Notes under the pieces: model-generated
What the model saw: only the letters and a program-made list of their open reading frames with translations
The model's database searches: none
Told to the model about the DNA's origin: nothing
NCBI GenBank assembly: GCA_965216205.1
Contig: OZ244139.1
Coordinates: 496,001 to 560,000, forward strand
DNA length: 64,000 bases
Direction: 5' to 3'
Source of the DNA: CADEDH01 sp965216205
GTDB taxonomy: Bacteria; Actinomycetota; Acidimicrobiia; Acidimicrobiales; SZUA-35
Translations under genes and position numbers: made by a program
In this document: piece after piece, positions 8,880 through 15,991 of the stretch
Numbering within the stretch: position 1 is the stretch's first letter
How the letters are laid out: the number at the start of each line of letters is the position of its first letter

Positions 8880-9905
8880 ATGTACGGCCGCGATCTCCGG
8901 CGTCGCAGCCTGGCATCCGACACCACGCGGTCCCGCCAGGTCTACCCCACCGCCGGTGGGGCCCGTACGGCGATCCTCGAGCGGAGCGGCCCGGACCTCC
9001 CGCCACCGCCCCTGCGGCCGGCGAAGGTCCAGCTCGCAGACGCCCCGGACGACGCCTCCGGCGAAGCGCTCATCGACAGCCCAGCCGACGACTCCGAGCA
9101 AGCCACACGGGCTACGACGGGGGTGCCGCTCCTGCGGAAGCCCGGTGGGCAGGTGCTCGCCGTCCTCGCCCTCGTGCTCGGCGTGTGGCTGATCGTCCTG
9201 GCCAGCGACGGCTCCATGCGCAGCGAGCTCGGATCGGACATCGGCGGACTCTCACCGGAACGCGCCGCCCTGGTCAGGCTGCTCGACGGCGTCCTGGGTC
9301 GGGTGGAGAACGGATCTGGCGGCGGTGAAGGTGCGGAGTTCGGGGCGAGCGCTGGCCCAGATGGGCGTCCGCCCACCGCGCCGGGCATGATCGGTCGTGA
9401 TCAGCCGGGCTCGAGCGGTCTCGGTCCGAGCCCGACGCCCGAGGCGTCCGCGTCGGAGTCGACCGATCTCGGCGCCGAGGATCAGCTCCGACAGGGTGCG
9501 GACGGCGACCTCGACAGCGACATCGAGGTCCCGGAAGGCTCCGATGTCACCTCGTCGACGGTGACGTCGTCCCAGCCGTCAGATCCCACGCCGAGCGTCA
9601 CCGCCCCCAGTCCCACCACCTCCACCACGACGACCACCGCGGCACCGACCAGCGCCCCGTCGACCACCACCACGGCGCCCCCGCCTACCTCCACGGTCCC
9701 GTCGACCCCCACGACACCGGCGGGCTGCACGGTCGTCCTGTCCCAGACGCTGTCGTTGTGGGCCAGCCCGAAGGGCAAGCCCACCGAGATCGGTCAGGTC
9801 GGACCGGGAACCTACGCCGTGTCGGAGCGGTTCGGGGCCAAATGGTACCGGATCGCTGGTGGCTGGGTTCGTGACGGCGGCGGCCTCACGCCACAGTCCT
9901 GCTGA
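8880..9905 (+). CDS. single-pass membrane protein with Thr/Pro linker and C-terminal SH3-like domain
   Basis: The product is 341 residues with start ATG at 8880; a TTG three codons upstream is less likely. About 85 hydrophilic residues are followed by one membrane helix (KPGGQVLAVLALVLGVWLIV, roughly 90-110). A long low-complexity linker rich in Gly, Ser, Thr and Pro (a run of Thr-Thr-Thr around residues 240-275) follows. The C-terminal 60 residues (SQTLSLWASPKGKPTEIGQV ... WYRIAGGWVRDGG) look like a small SH3 barrel held by two Cys. The linker and domain would be outside the cell, perhaps touching peptidoglycan. I do not recognise an orthologue with a defined function. It is convergent with the PhyH gene, with 9 bp between stops. 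Confidence 0.75.
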   Translation: MYGRDLRRRSLASDTTRSRQVYPTAGGARTAILERSGPDLPPPPLRPAKVQLADAPDDASGEALIDSPADDSEQATRATTGVPLLRKPGGQVLAVLALVLGVWLIVLASDGSMRSELGSDIGGLSPERAALVRLLDGVLGRVENGSGGGEGAEFGASAGPDGRPPTAPGMIGRDQPGSSGLGPSPTPEASASESTDLGAEDQLRQGADGDLDSDIEVPEGSDVTSSTVTSSQPSDPTPSVTAPSPTTSTTTTTAAPTSAPSTTTTAPPPTSTVPSTPTTPAGCTVVLSQTLSLWASPKGKPTEIGQVGPGTYAVSERFGAKWYRIAGGWVRDGGGLTPQSC

Positions 9906-9914
9906 GATCAGCGA

Positions 9915-11153
9915 TCAGTACGCGTACTGGTTGATCCTGCTCTGCCCCTGGGTGAGGCCCTTGCCCCGAACCACGTTCGGATCGAACCAGCGGTCGAAGG
10001 CGTCGAGCTCGTAGCCGTAGCCGATCTCGCCGCTGGCCGATTCGAGCTGGGATCGGGTCATCCACCGGCCCTGGTCGTATGCCACGGGGAAGCCGAGACC
10101 CGTGAGCTCGTACCCGTAGACCCGGCACAGATGATCGCCCTCGTCGTAGTCGCCGAGGTAGGAAACCCAGGGCGTCTCGATACGGACCTGCTCGCGCAGG
10201 GCGGCCTGGAGGGCAGCGATCACGTTGCCCCGATCCCAGTCGGGGATGGCCTGCTCGACCGATGCAGGCCCGCCGGGGAGGGCTGGCCTGCCGTCGGCGC
10301 TGTCGTCGCCGTTGGCGACGAAGATCTCGCGCTCGTCGGACTTCGTGCGGACGAGTGCGAGGCGGGTCGTCCCGATCGGCTTGTCGCTGTGGACCGCGAG
10401 GAGCGAGCGGTTCTCCGGTGACAGCGCGGCGTGGACGTCGTCGTCGTAGAGGAAGTAGCCGGTGGCCGGTGGGGCGTCCGCCGCGGCGTACTTGTTGAAC
10501 GCCCCCACCCGGTGGTGCTGCGAGGTGTTGCCGGCAGCGCGGTGCCACAGGTGCATGTTCATCAGCAGCAGGTCACCCCGGCGGAGCTCCGGATCGATGT
10601 AGGCCGATTCGTCGGGTTGCACCGGCGGCGCCACGCACAGCGGACGCTCACGGCCGACGGTCACCCGGTCGAGCCGGTGGGAGCCGGGCGCCACGAACAG
10701 TTGGCCGGCGGCGGCGTCGAAGTCGCAGAACGGCACGATCGTGAACGCCCAGTTCATCGAGGAGCCGACCGGTCGCCAGCGCTTGTAGTCGTTGTGGGAC
10801 GGGATCGGGGGCCCGCCGGGGGTTCGATCGTAGAGCACGAAGGCGGTGAGGCGAGGGTCGGCGCCGAGCACGTCGGTGACCGCCGTCGTGATCGTCGGGT
10901 GCTCGGCCAGCGGCGCCAGATCGGGGTCCTTGAGGCAGTTCTTGGCGAGCGTGTAGCGGCCCGGTGCCGGGTACACGGCCCCGCCGACGTCGAGGGTGCC
11001 GTCGAGCGGGGGATTGCGGGCGAGACCCGCCTCGTACCGGCAGATGTCGACGTCGTCGATGGCGCCCTTGAGCACCACGAACCCGTCGCGCTGATAGTCG
11101 CGGAGCTGGCTCTCGGTGATCGAGGCCGGCGCCACCGGTGCTTCGACGGTCAT
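9915..11153 (-). CDS. phytanoyl-CoA dioxygenase (PhyH) family oxygenase
   Basis: The 412-residue protein is a non-haem Fe(II)/2-oxoglutarate oxygenase. The PhyH start is classical (YQRDGFVVLKGAIDDVD). The iron site is visible as the His-x-Asp of PSHNDYKRW and the distal His in NMHLWHRAAGN, with an Arg/His pair shortly after. Such enzymes hydroxylate alkyl-CoAs or other hydrophobic acids, but bacterial members have very varied substrates. The C-terminal 130 residues (YGYELTGLGFPVAYDQGRWM onward) are an extension not found in the minimal fold. Its start overlaps the amidohydrolase stop by 4 bases, so the two genes form an operon and probably act on related substrates. Confidence 0.85.
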   Translation of the reverse strand: MTVEAPVAPASITESQLRDYQRDGFVVLKGAIDDVDICRYEAGLARNPPLDGTLDVGGAVYPAPGRYTLAKNCLKDPDLAPLAEHPTITTAVTDVLGADPRLTAFVLYDRTPGGPPIPSHNDYKRWRPVGSSMNWAFTIVPFCDFDAAAGQLFVAPGSHRLDRVTVGRERPLCVAPPVQPDESAYIDPELRRGDLLLMNMHLWHRAAGNTSQHHRVGAFNKYAAADAPPATGYFLYDDDVHAALSPENRSLLAVHSDKPIGTTRLALVRTKSDEREIFVANGDDSADGRPALPGGPASVEQAIPDWDRGNVIAALQAALREQVRIETPWVSYLGDYDEGDHLCRVYGYELTGLGFPVAYDQGRWMTRSQLESASGEIGYGYELDAFDRWFDPNVVRGKGLTQGQSRINQYAY

Positions 11154-12325
11154 GCCGGGCCCACGAGGTCGTGGAGCTGGTAGAGCTCGACGGTGTTACC
11201 GCCCAAGATCTTGCGGGTCGCCTCGGGGGGGAGCTCGGCGGTCTGCTCCGTGAGCATGTGCTGGCTGTAGGGCCAGGTGGAGTCGCTGTGGGGGAAGTCG
11301 TTGGCCCAGAGGAGCCGGTCGGGATTGATCAGGCCCGCCTCGGCCATCCGGAACGCCGACCAGTCGTCCTGGAAGGTGACGTAGACGTGGTCGGCGACGT
11401 AGTCGCTGGGCTTGCGCTGGAGCTCGGCCCCGCCCTTCAGCCAGTTGCGGTGTCGGTGGTAGGCGTGATCCATCCGGTAGGCGTAGTGGGGGACCCAGCC
11501 GGCGTCGGCCTCGACACACACGATCCGCAGGTCGGGTACCCGATCGAACACGCCGCCGAAGATGAACGTGCCGATCAGGTCCTGGTTGCCGCGGATGATC
11601 GACATGAAGTTGTTCAGCTTCGGGCCCCGTGGCTTGTACGCCTTGCCGGTGAGGATGTGGAACGACAGCACGAGGTCGAGGTCGATCGCGGCCCGCCAGA
11701 CGTCGTCCCATGCGGGATCGTCGTAGTCGGGCCCGTCGTCGTAGGCGGGTCCCGGCGTGCCGGGCAGCATCACGCCCCGCAGGCCCGCGGCCCGTATCGC
11801 CTCGAGGTCGGCGATGCCCTCCTCGGGGGTCCGCATCGCCGTCTGGCCACAGCCGTAGAGCCTGCTCGGATCGGTGGCGCAGTACTCGGCGATCCACCGG
11901 TTGTAGGCGTCGAACATCGCCTTCTTGAGGTCGAGGTCGGGGTGGTTGCACAGCAGCATCCCGACCGACGGGTAGATCACCTCGCCGTCGATCCCGTCGG
12001 CCTGTTGGGCCTCGACCCTCGCCCGGGCATCCCAGCCCGCCCGGTGGAGCTCGGCGAACGGCGTGCCCTTCATCCGCAGGGCATCGGACGCCCGGCCGGC
12101 GGCGGAGTGGAGTCCCAGGTGGATCACCTGGGGCATGCCGGGCACGTGGAACGCTGCACCGTCGGGCGCCTCGTCGACCAGGTACGGGGCCCGGTCACGG
12201 AAGGCGGGGTCGATGTTGTCGACGTAGGTCCAGCCCGGCTCGGTGATGTGGGAGTCGGCCGAGATGATCGGCGTTTCGACCACCCTCGGCGCGCCCGCGA
12301 CGGCGTCGTCTGTGGTGAGGGCCAT
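11150..12325 (-). CDS. amidohydrolase-2 family hydrolase/decarboxylase
   Basis: The 391-residue TIM-barrel protein belongs to the amidohydrolase_2 group (ACMSD-like). Metal-site motifs are IISADSHITEPG at the N-terminus, LSFHILTG in the middle, VCVEADAGWVPHY, and LWANDFPHSDSTWP with the late Asp. The group includes hydrolases and non-oxidative decarboxylases of aromatic or cyclic acids. Start ATG at 12325 is preceded by AGGAGA; the longer frame to 12382 has no such site. It is the first gene of a two-gene unit with the PhyH oxygenase. The 121-bp divergent gap to the lactonase-like gene holds a direct repeat at 12360-12387 that could be an operator. Confidence 0.85.
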   Translation of the reverse strand: MALTTDDAVAGAPRVVETPIISADSHITEPGWTYVDNIDPAFRDRAPYLVDEAPDGAAFHVPGMPQVIHLGLHSAAGRASDALRMKGTPFAELHRAGWDARARVEAQQADGIDGEVIYPSVGMLLCNHPDLDLKKAMFDAYNRWIAEYCATDPSRLYGCGQTAMRTPEEGIADLEAIRAAGLRGVMLPGTPGPAYDDGPDYDDPAWDDVWRAAIDLDLVLSFHILTGKAYKPRGPKLNNFMSIIRGNQDLIGTFIFGGVFDRVPDLRIVCVEADAGWVPHYAYRMDHAYHRHRNWLKGGAELQRKPSDYVADHVYVTFQDDWSAFRMAEAGLINPDRLLWANDFPHSDSTWPYSQHMLTEQTAELPPEATRKILGGNTVELYQLHDLVGPA

Positions 12326-12359
12326 GCGTGTCTCCTGTCGTTGCCTTCTCGTGGTCGGC

Positions 12360-12387
12360 CTGCTGCAAACACCCTGCTCCAAACACT
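12360..12387. promoter_or_regulatory. imperfect 14-bp direct repeat in divergent intergenic region
   Basis: CTGCTGCAAACACC (12360-12373) is followed immediately by CTGCTCCAAACACT (12374-12387), identical at 12 of 14 positions. It lies between the divergent starts at 12325 and 12447, a position that would suit a shared operator. No adjacent regulator gene exists, so this is only a candidate. Confidence 0.3.
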
Positions 12388-12446
12388 ATGGGGCGGGATC
12401 GCCCCACGGAAAGTCGCTCGGCGTCGAAGCCGCTAGCTTCGGTGTC

Positions 12447-13271
12447 ATGACGGCCACGATCCACGCCACGCTCTGCGGTCATCTCGAAGCCGATTTCGAC
12501 CGGCTTCTCCCCGGGGCGGCGGGCACGGTGTCGCTGCCGATACCGGTCTACGTGGTGGAGCATCGCGACGGTGTCCTCGTGTTCGACACCGGCCTGCACC
12601 GTGACCTGACGCACAGCGTCGAGCGGATCGGGTCGAGTGCCGACATGTTCACGGTTCACCTCACCGGTCCGGAGACGTTGCGGGCGCGACTCGAGGCGGC
12701 CGGTATCGATCCCGCCACCGTCGACTACGTGGCCAACTCCCACCTCCACTTCGACCACGTCGGCGGCAACGCCGAGCTGCCGAACGCTCGGCTGCTCCTC
12801 CAGGCCGCCGAGTGGGCCGCCGGCCACCACCCCAAGCTGATCGAGTACGACGTCTACAACCCGGACGACTTCGATCTCGGCCAGGAGCTCGTCGAGCTCG
12901 ACGGCGAGCACGACGTGTTCGGCGACGAGTCCGTGGTGCTGGTGCCGACGCCCGGCCACACCGCTGGTCATCAGTCGCTCCGGGTGGTGACCGAATCGGG
13001 GCCGGTCCTCCTCGCGGCCGACGCCTGCTACTTCCGGCGTGCGCTCGACGACCTCGCGACCCCGGCCTTCGGGTTCGACCTCGACCAGCAACGAGCCTCG
13101 ATGCGCCTCATCGCGGAGATGGAGTCGGCCGGCGCGACGGTGGTGTTCGGTCACGACCCCGACCAGTGGGCCGGGCTCGGCGAACCGGGCTCAGCGGAGG
13201 CGTTCACCCGGATCGGGAACGGTTGGTCGGGACCGGGCCGGTCGGCTGCATGGGGCCAGGAGAGCGGATGA
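12447..13271 (+). CDS. metallo-beta-lactamase-fold hydrolase, AHL-lactonase-like
   Basis: The 274-residue protein has the zinc motif SHLHFDHVGG (HxHxDH), then PTPGHTAGHQSL and LLAADACYF, and ends with FGHDPDQW, the arrangement of N-acyl-homoserine lactonase-like MBL enzymes. It probably hydrolyses a lactone or ester ring. Quorum-quenching activity is possible, but many such genes serve catabolism. Start ATG at 12447 opens on MTATIHATLCGHLEAD, matching the family's usual N-terminus. The upstream in-frame sequence belongs to the intergenic region. Its stop lies inside a 13-bp tandem repeat that also carries the start of the next gene. Confidence 0.85.
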   Translation: MTATIHATLCGHLEADFDRLLPGAAGTVSLPIPVYVVEHRDGVLVFDTGLHRDLTHSVERIGSSADMFTVHLTGPETLRARLEAAGIDPATVDYVANSHLHFDHVGGNAELPNARLLLQAAEWAAGHHPKLIEYDVYNPDDFDLGQELVELDGEHDVFGDESVVLVPTPGHTAGHQSLRVVTESGPVLLAADACYFRRALDDLATPAFGFDLDQQRASMRLIAEMESAGATVVFGHDPDQWAGLGEPGSAEAFTRIGNGWSGPGRSAAWGQESG

Positions 13272-13305
13272 CCGGAATCGATGACCCGAATCGATGACCC
13301 GAATG
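13267..13305 (+). repeat. three tandem 13-bp units at a gene junction
   Basis: GATGACCGGAATC, GATGACCCGAATC and GATGACCCGAATG follow one another at 13267-13305, with a partial fourth unit after. Each unit contains an ATGA, so the array supplies the stop of the MBL gene and alternative starts for the next gene in different frames. Confidence 0.8.
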
Positions 13306-13695
13306 GATGATCCGGTGGCGTCGGCTGCGGCCGAAGCGGTCGCCGAGGCCAACGCCGCGTTCTACCGGGCGTTCGAAGCCGGCGACCTCGATGCGATGGT
13401 CGCCGCCTGGAGTCACGGCGACGACGTGATCTGCGCCCATCCCGGGCGGCGGGCGCTCCGCGGCTGGTTCGCGATCTACGCGTCGTGGAAGCTGATCGTC
13501 GACGCTGGCAATGCCCCGCAGATGATCCTCACCGACACCGAGGTCACGGTCCGCGGTCCTGTCGCCTGGGTCATCGTCACCGAGAACATGCTCACCGATG
13601 GTCACACCGCCACCGCTGCCGCCCTCAATGTGTTCGAGCTGGTCGACGACCGCTGGCTGATGGTCGCCCACCACGCCGGCCCGGTCGTCAGCTGA
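13294..13695 (+). CDS. NTF2-like/SnoaL-type small protein
   Basis: The 133-residue protein has the cone-shaped NTF2 fold signature: EANAAFYRAFEAGDLDAM, then AWSHGDDVICAHPG and WFAIYASWKLI, with strand-rich TDTEVTVRGPVAWVIVTE and a final VFELVDDRWLMVAHHAGP. This is the DUF4440/SnoaL_3 group, which covers isomerases, hydratases and stand-alone binding proteins; the specific role is unknown. Starts at 13294 or 13303 are both possible because the 13-bp repeat supplies two in-frame ATGs. It follows the MBL gene by 22 bp and probably shares its transcript. A long perfect hairpin begins 11 bp after its stop. Confidence 0.85.
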   Translation: MTRMDDPVASAAAEAVAEANAAFYRAFEAGDLDAMVAAWSHGDDVICAHPGRRALRGWFAIYASWKLIVDAGNAPQMILTDTEVTVRGPVAWVIVTENMLTDGHTATAAALNVFELVDDRWLMVAHHAGPVVS

Positions 13696-13706
13696 AACCG
13701 ACACAC

Positions 13707-13765
13707 CCCCCGAAGTTCGTGGAGTTTGCAGCGGGAGCCGCTGCAAACTCCACGAATTTCGGGGG
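13707..13765. repeat. 28-bp-stem hairpin repeat (family member 1), possible terminator
   Basis: The left arm at 13707-13734 pairs with the right arm at 13738-13765 over 28 bp with one G-T wobble and a 3-nt loop (GAG). The core is TTTGCAGCGG/CCGCTGCAAA. It follows the NTF2-like gene. No T-tract follows, so simple intrinsic termination is uncertain. A closely related hairpin is at 60068-60116 and a shorter relative at 19372-19400. Confidence 0.85.
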
Positions 13766-13842
13766 TTTGGGCTCAATCGGGTCGTCGGCCTAACGTTGGG
13801 GCCGGATCGCCGATGCTCGAGAAGCGTGAAGGGGAAAAGCCG

Positions 13843-14634
13843 ATGAGCGACGAAGCCGTTCTGTACGAGGTCCGCGACCGGGTCGGGATCATCACCCTGA
13901 ATCGACCGGAGCGCCTCAACGCGTGGAACCCCGACATCCACAAGGGCTACTTCGACTCGCTCGACCGGGCCGCCGCCGACCCCGACGTCCGGGTGATCGT
14001 GGTCACCGGCGCTGGCCGCGGGTTCTGCGCCGGGGCCGACATGGACGTGTTGCAGGGCATCGGGGGTGGATCGAACGAGTCGGGCGGCGAGCCCGACACC
14101 CGGGCCCACACCCATGCCATGACGATCCCGAAGCCGGTGATCGCGGCGGTCAACGGGGCCTGCGCCGGACTGGGGATGGTCCACGCGTTGGCCTGCGATC
14201 TCCGCTTCGCCGCCGAGGGCGCCAAGTTCACGGTAGCGTTCTCCCGGCGCGGTCTCATCGGCGAGCACGGCTGCTCGTGGACGCTGCCCCGCCTGGTGGG
14301 GCAGGCGGTCGCCCTCGACCTGATGATGTCCGGGCGGGTGTTCCTCGCCGAGGAGGCCAAGGAGCTCGGCGTGGTCAACGACGTGTTCCCGGCCGACCAG
14401 CTCATGGAGAAGACGCTCGCCTACGCCAGCGACCTGGCCGTCAACGTGTCACCGACCTCCATGGCGGTCATGAAGCACCAGGTCTACAACCACCCGATGA
14501 TGGCGATCGGCGACGCGCTGGCCGAGTCGAACAAGCTGATGCGGGAGTCGCTCCGTCGGCCCGACTTCAAGGAGGGTGTGTCGAGCTTCGTGGAGAAGCG
14601 CCCACCCGACTTCGCCCCCTACACCGGCTCCTGA
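13843..14634 (+). CDS. enoyl-CoA hydratase/isomerase (crotonase family)
   Basis: The 263-residue crotonase-fold protein opens RDRVGIITLNRPERLNAWN. The oxyanion-hole region reads GAGRGFCAGADMDVL, and AAVNGACAGLGMVHALACDLRFAAE follows. The catalytic Glu pair region has GLIGEHGCSWTLPRLVG, with Glu and Gly in the usual hydratase positions, so trans-2-enoyl-CoA hydration is the best guess, although isomerase or dehalogenase activity is possible. ATG at 13843 has AGGGGA upstream; an in-frame ATG at 13813 would add ten charged residues. It sits at the end of the catabolic block and is followed by a MOSC remnant. Confidence 0.9.
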   Translation: MSDEAVLYEVRDRVGIITLNRPERLNAWNPDIHKGYFDSLDRAAADPDVRVIVVTGAGRGFCAGADMDVLQGIGGGSNESGGEPDTRAHTHAMTIPKPVIAAVNGACAGLGMVHALACDLRFAAEGAKFTVAFSRRGLIGEHGCSWTLPRLVGQAVALDLMMSGRVFLAEEAKELGVVNDVFPADQLMEKTLAYASDLAVNVSPTSMAVMKHQVYNHPMMAIGDALAESNKLMRESLRRPDFKEGVSSFVEKRPPDFAPYTGS

Positions 14635-14665
14635 TCCGTCCGTTCCCGGGCCCGACGGGCGACCG

Positions 14666-14946
14666 ATGACGAGTACCGATGGTGAGCTGACCCACATCCA
14701 CGTCGCGACGAGCACCGGCGCAACCTCACCACCCGCAACGTCGCCCTCAACCACCTCGTCGGGCGGCGGTTCCGGGTCGGCGACACCGTGCTGGAGGGCG
14801 GTCGCCTCAACACACCGTGCGCCTATCTCGACGACCTGCTCCAGAAGAAGGTCTATCGGGCGCTCGTCCACCGCTCCGGGCTCAACTGCCGCATCATCGA
14901 GGGCGGCACGATCATCCGCGGCGACCCCATAACGCCGATCGACTGA
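14666..14946 (+). pseudogene. MOSC-domain gene with internal deletion and frame shift
   Basis: The first 14 codons (MTSTDGELTHIHVA) match the usual start of short MOSC proteins. After that this frame degenerates into Ser/Thr-rich nonsense. The second half of a MOSC domain continues in a different frame from about 14706: RRNLTTRNVALNHLVGRRFR, GDTVLEGGRLNTPCAYLDDL, then RALVHRSGLNCRIIEGGTI and the stop at 14944-14946. About 55-70 residues of the middle are gone and the lengths do not keep frame, so this is a decayed gene. The complete MOSC protein of the other (YcbX) type is at 5232. The region between the enoyl-CoA hydratase and the selenoprotein gene holds nothing else. Confidence 0.75.
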
Positions 14947-14970
14947 GGCACGTCACCTGGCGGCGACCGG

Positions 14971-15945
14971 TCACTCGAGGCCGATGCAGGTGAGGCACTG
15001 GTCGTCCCAACTCACCGCCTCGGCCGCCGCCCGATCGTCGTCGTTCTGGTACTGGGGCTCGGTGGACCGGCCGGTGCGGCTGTCACCCGACCGCTTCGAC
15101 GCCGCCCCTGCGGTCTGCCGCTTCCGGCTCCAGCCGAGCGGGTTGGCCTTCCAGTCGTCGTCGACGTAGCGGTAGGGCAGGTCCACGATCGTCCCCGGCT
15201 CGGTGATGGCCACCGCCGCCTCCAGGCCCTCGGTCAGGAGGCGGCGCTGACCCTCGGGATCGTTCGGGAGGCCGGTGGTATGGCCGAGCGGGAGGTCGAC
15301 GAAGATCGAGCGGGGCGGATTGGCCGACGCGGTGATGGTCCTGGCCGAGGTGAACCCGACCGTGGGGATCCCGGCCGCTTCGAGATGGCGTGCGATCAGA
15401 CCGACCGACTGGTGGCAGACCGGTCAAACCGGCACCAGTAGCACGAGGTCGGGCTCCTGGGCCGCGCACCGCTCCACCAGCCACTTGGCCGTCTCCGCCT
15501 CCATCCGCCGGATCGAGTAGATCCCGCCCATGAACGCGTACGCCTCGTCGGTCAGCCCGCCGATCACCCCGTCGGCCGCCAGGTCGCGGAGCCGATCGAG
15601 CGGGTAGACGCAGTTGGGGTCGACTCGGGCGTCGGTCTGGTCGTAGGCGAAGTGCGCCGTGCGGAGCTCGCTGGTGGGGGTGTCGGTGGGGATCACCCGA
15701 ATCGACGTGTCGTCCCTGGTGTGGAACGCCACCTGCCCCTTCCGGTACAGGCCACCCGAACCGATGAGCGTGATCCGGCACGACGACAGCGGCTTGTCGA
15801 TCGCGACGAACGGTGGGGACTCCGGTCGATGGGCCCAGCGGTACGAGTCGTAGCCGAGCGAGTCGTACAGTGCCTTCGTCTCGCCGATGTAGTCGGCCGG
15901 CGGCAACTCCGACCGACCGGGGCGGAGCTCGCTGTCGTCGTTCAC
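14971..15945 (-). CDS. GrdB-family (glycine/sarcosine/betaine reductase selenoprotein B-like) protein with in-frame UGA (probable selenocysteine)
   Basis: One reading frame runs from GTG 15945 to a stop at 14971 (324 codons) with a single internal TGA at codon 174 (15426-15424). Upstream of the TGA the protein reads CAAQEPDLVLLVPV. Downstream, in the same frame, it continues PVCHQSVGLIARHLEAAGIP, SARTITASANPPRSIF, DLPLGHTTGLPNDPEGQRR and a C-terminal tail with CLTC. The TGA gives a U-P-V-C motif, the redox UxxC arrangement, at the point where GrdB/PrdB-type proteins carry selenocysteine. Standard gene callers would report two fragments (15424-15945 and a shorter piece from 15213). Anaerobic GrdB reduces glycine, sarcosine or betaine; this shorter aerobic-type homologue has no known reaction. 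Start 15945 leaves 46 bp to the divergent pyc; upstream ATGs (15993, 16005) would overlap it. A nonsense mutation of Cys is the main alternative. Confidence 0.75.
15424..15426 (-). other. in-frame UGA codon, probable selenocysteine (UxxC)
   Basis: TGA codon 174 of the GrdB-family gene is followed by CCG GTC TGC (Pro-Val-Cys). Short hairpins can be drawn just downstream: 15425-15421 with 15407-15403 enclosing 15418-15416 with 15411-15409, or 15411-15409 with 15399-15397. I cannot confirm that either is a functional SECIS element. Confidence 0.65.
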
Positions 15946-15991
15946 CTGCGTCAGCCTTACACAGATTCGCGAGCCGTGGCATTCTCTGGCC

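Noticed and set aside
14971..15213. A separate 80-residue gene at the end of the GrdB-family locus
   Set aside because: It is in frame with the upstream part and continues its fold; only the internal UGA makes it look separate.
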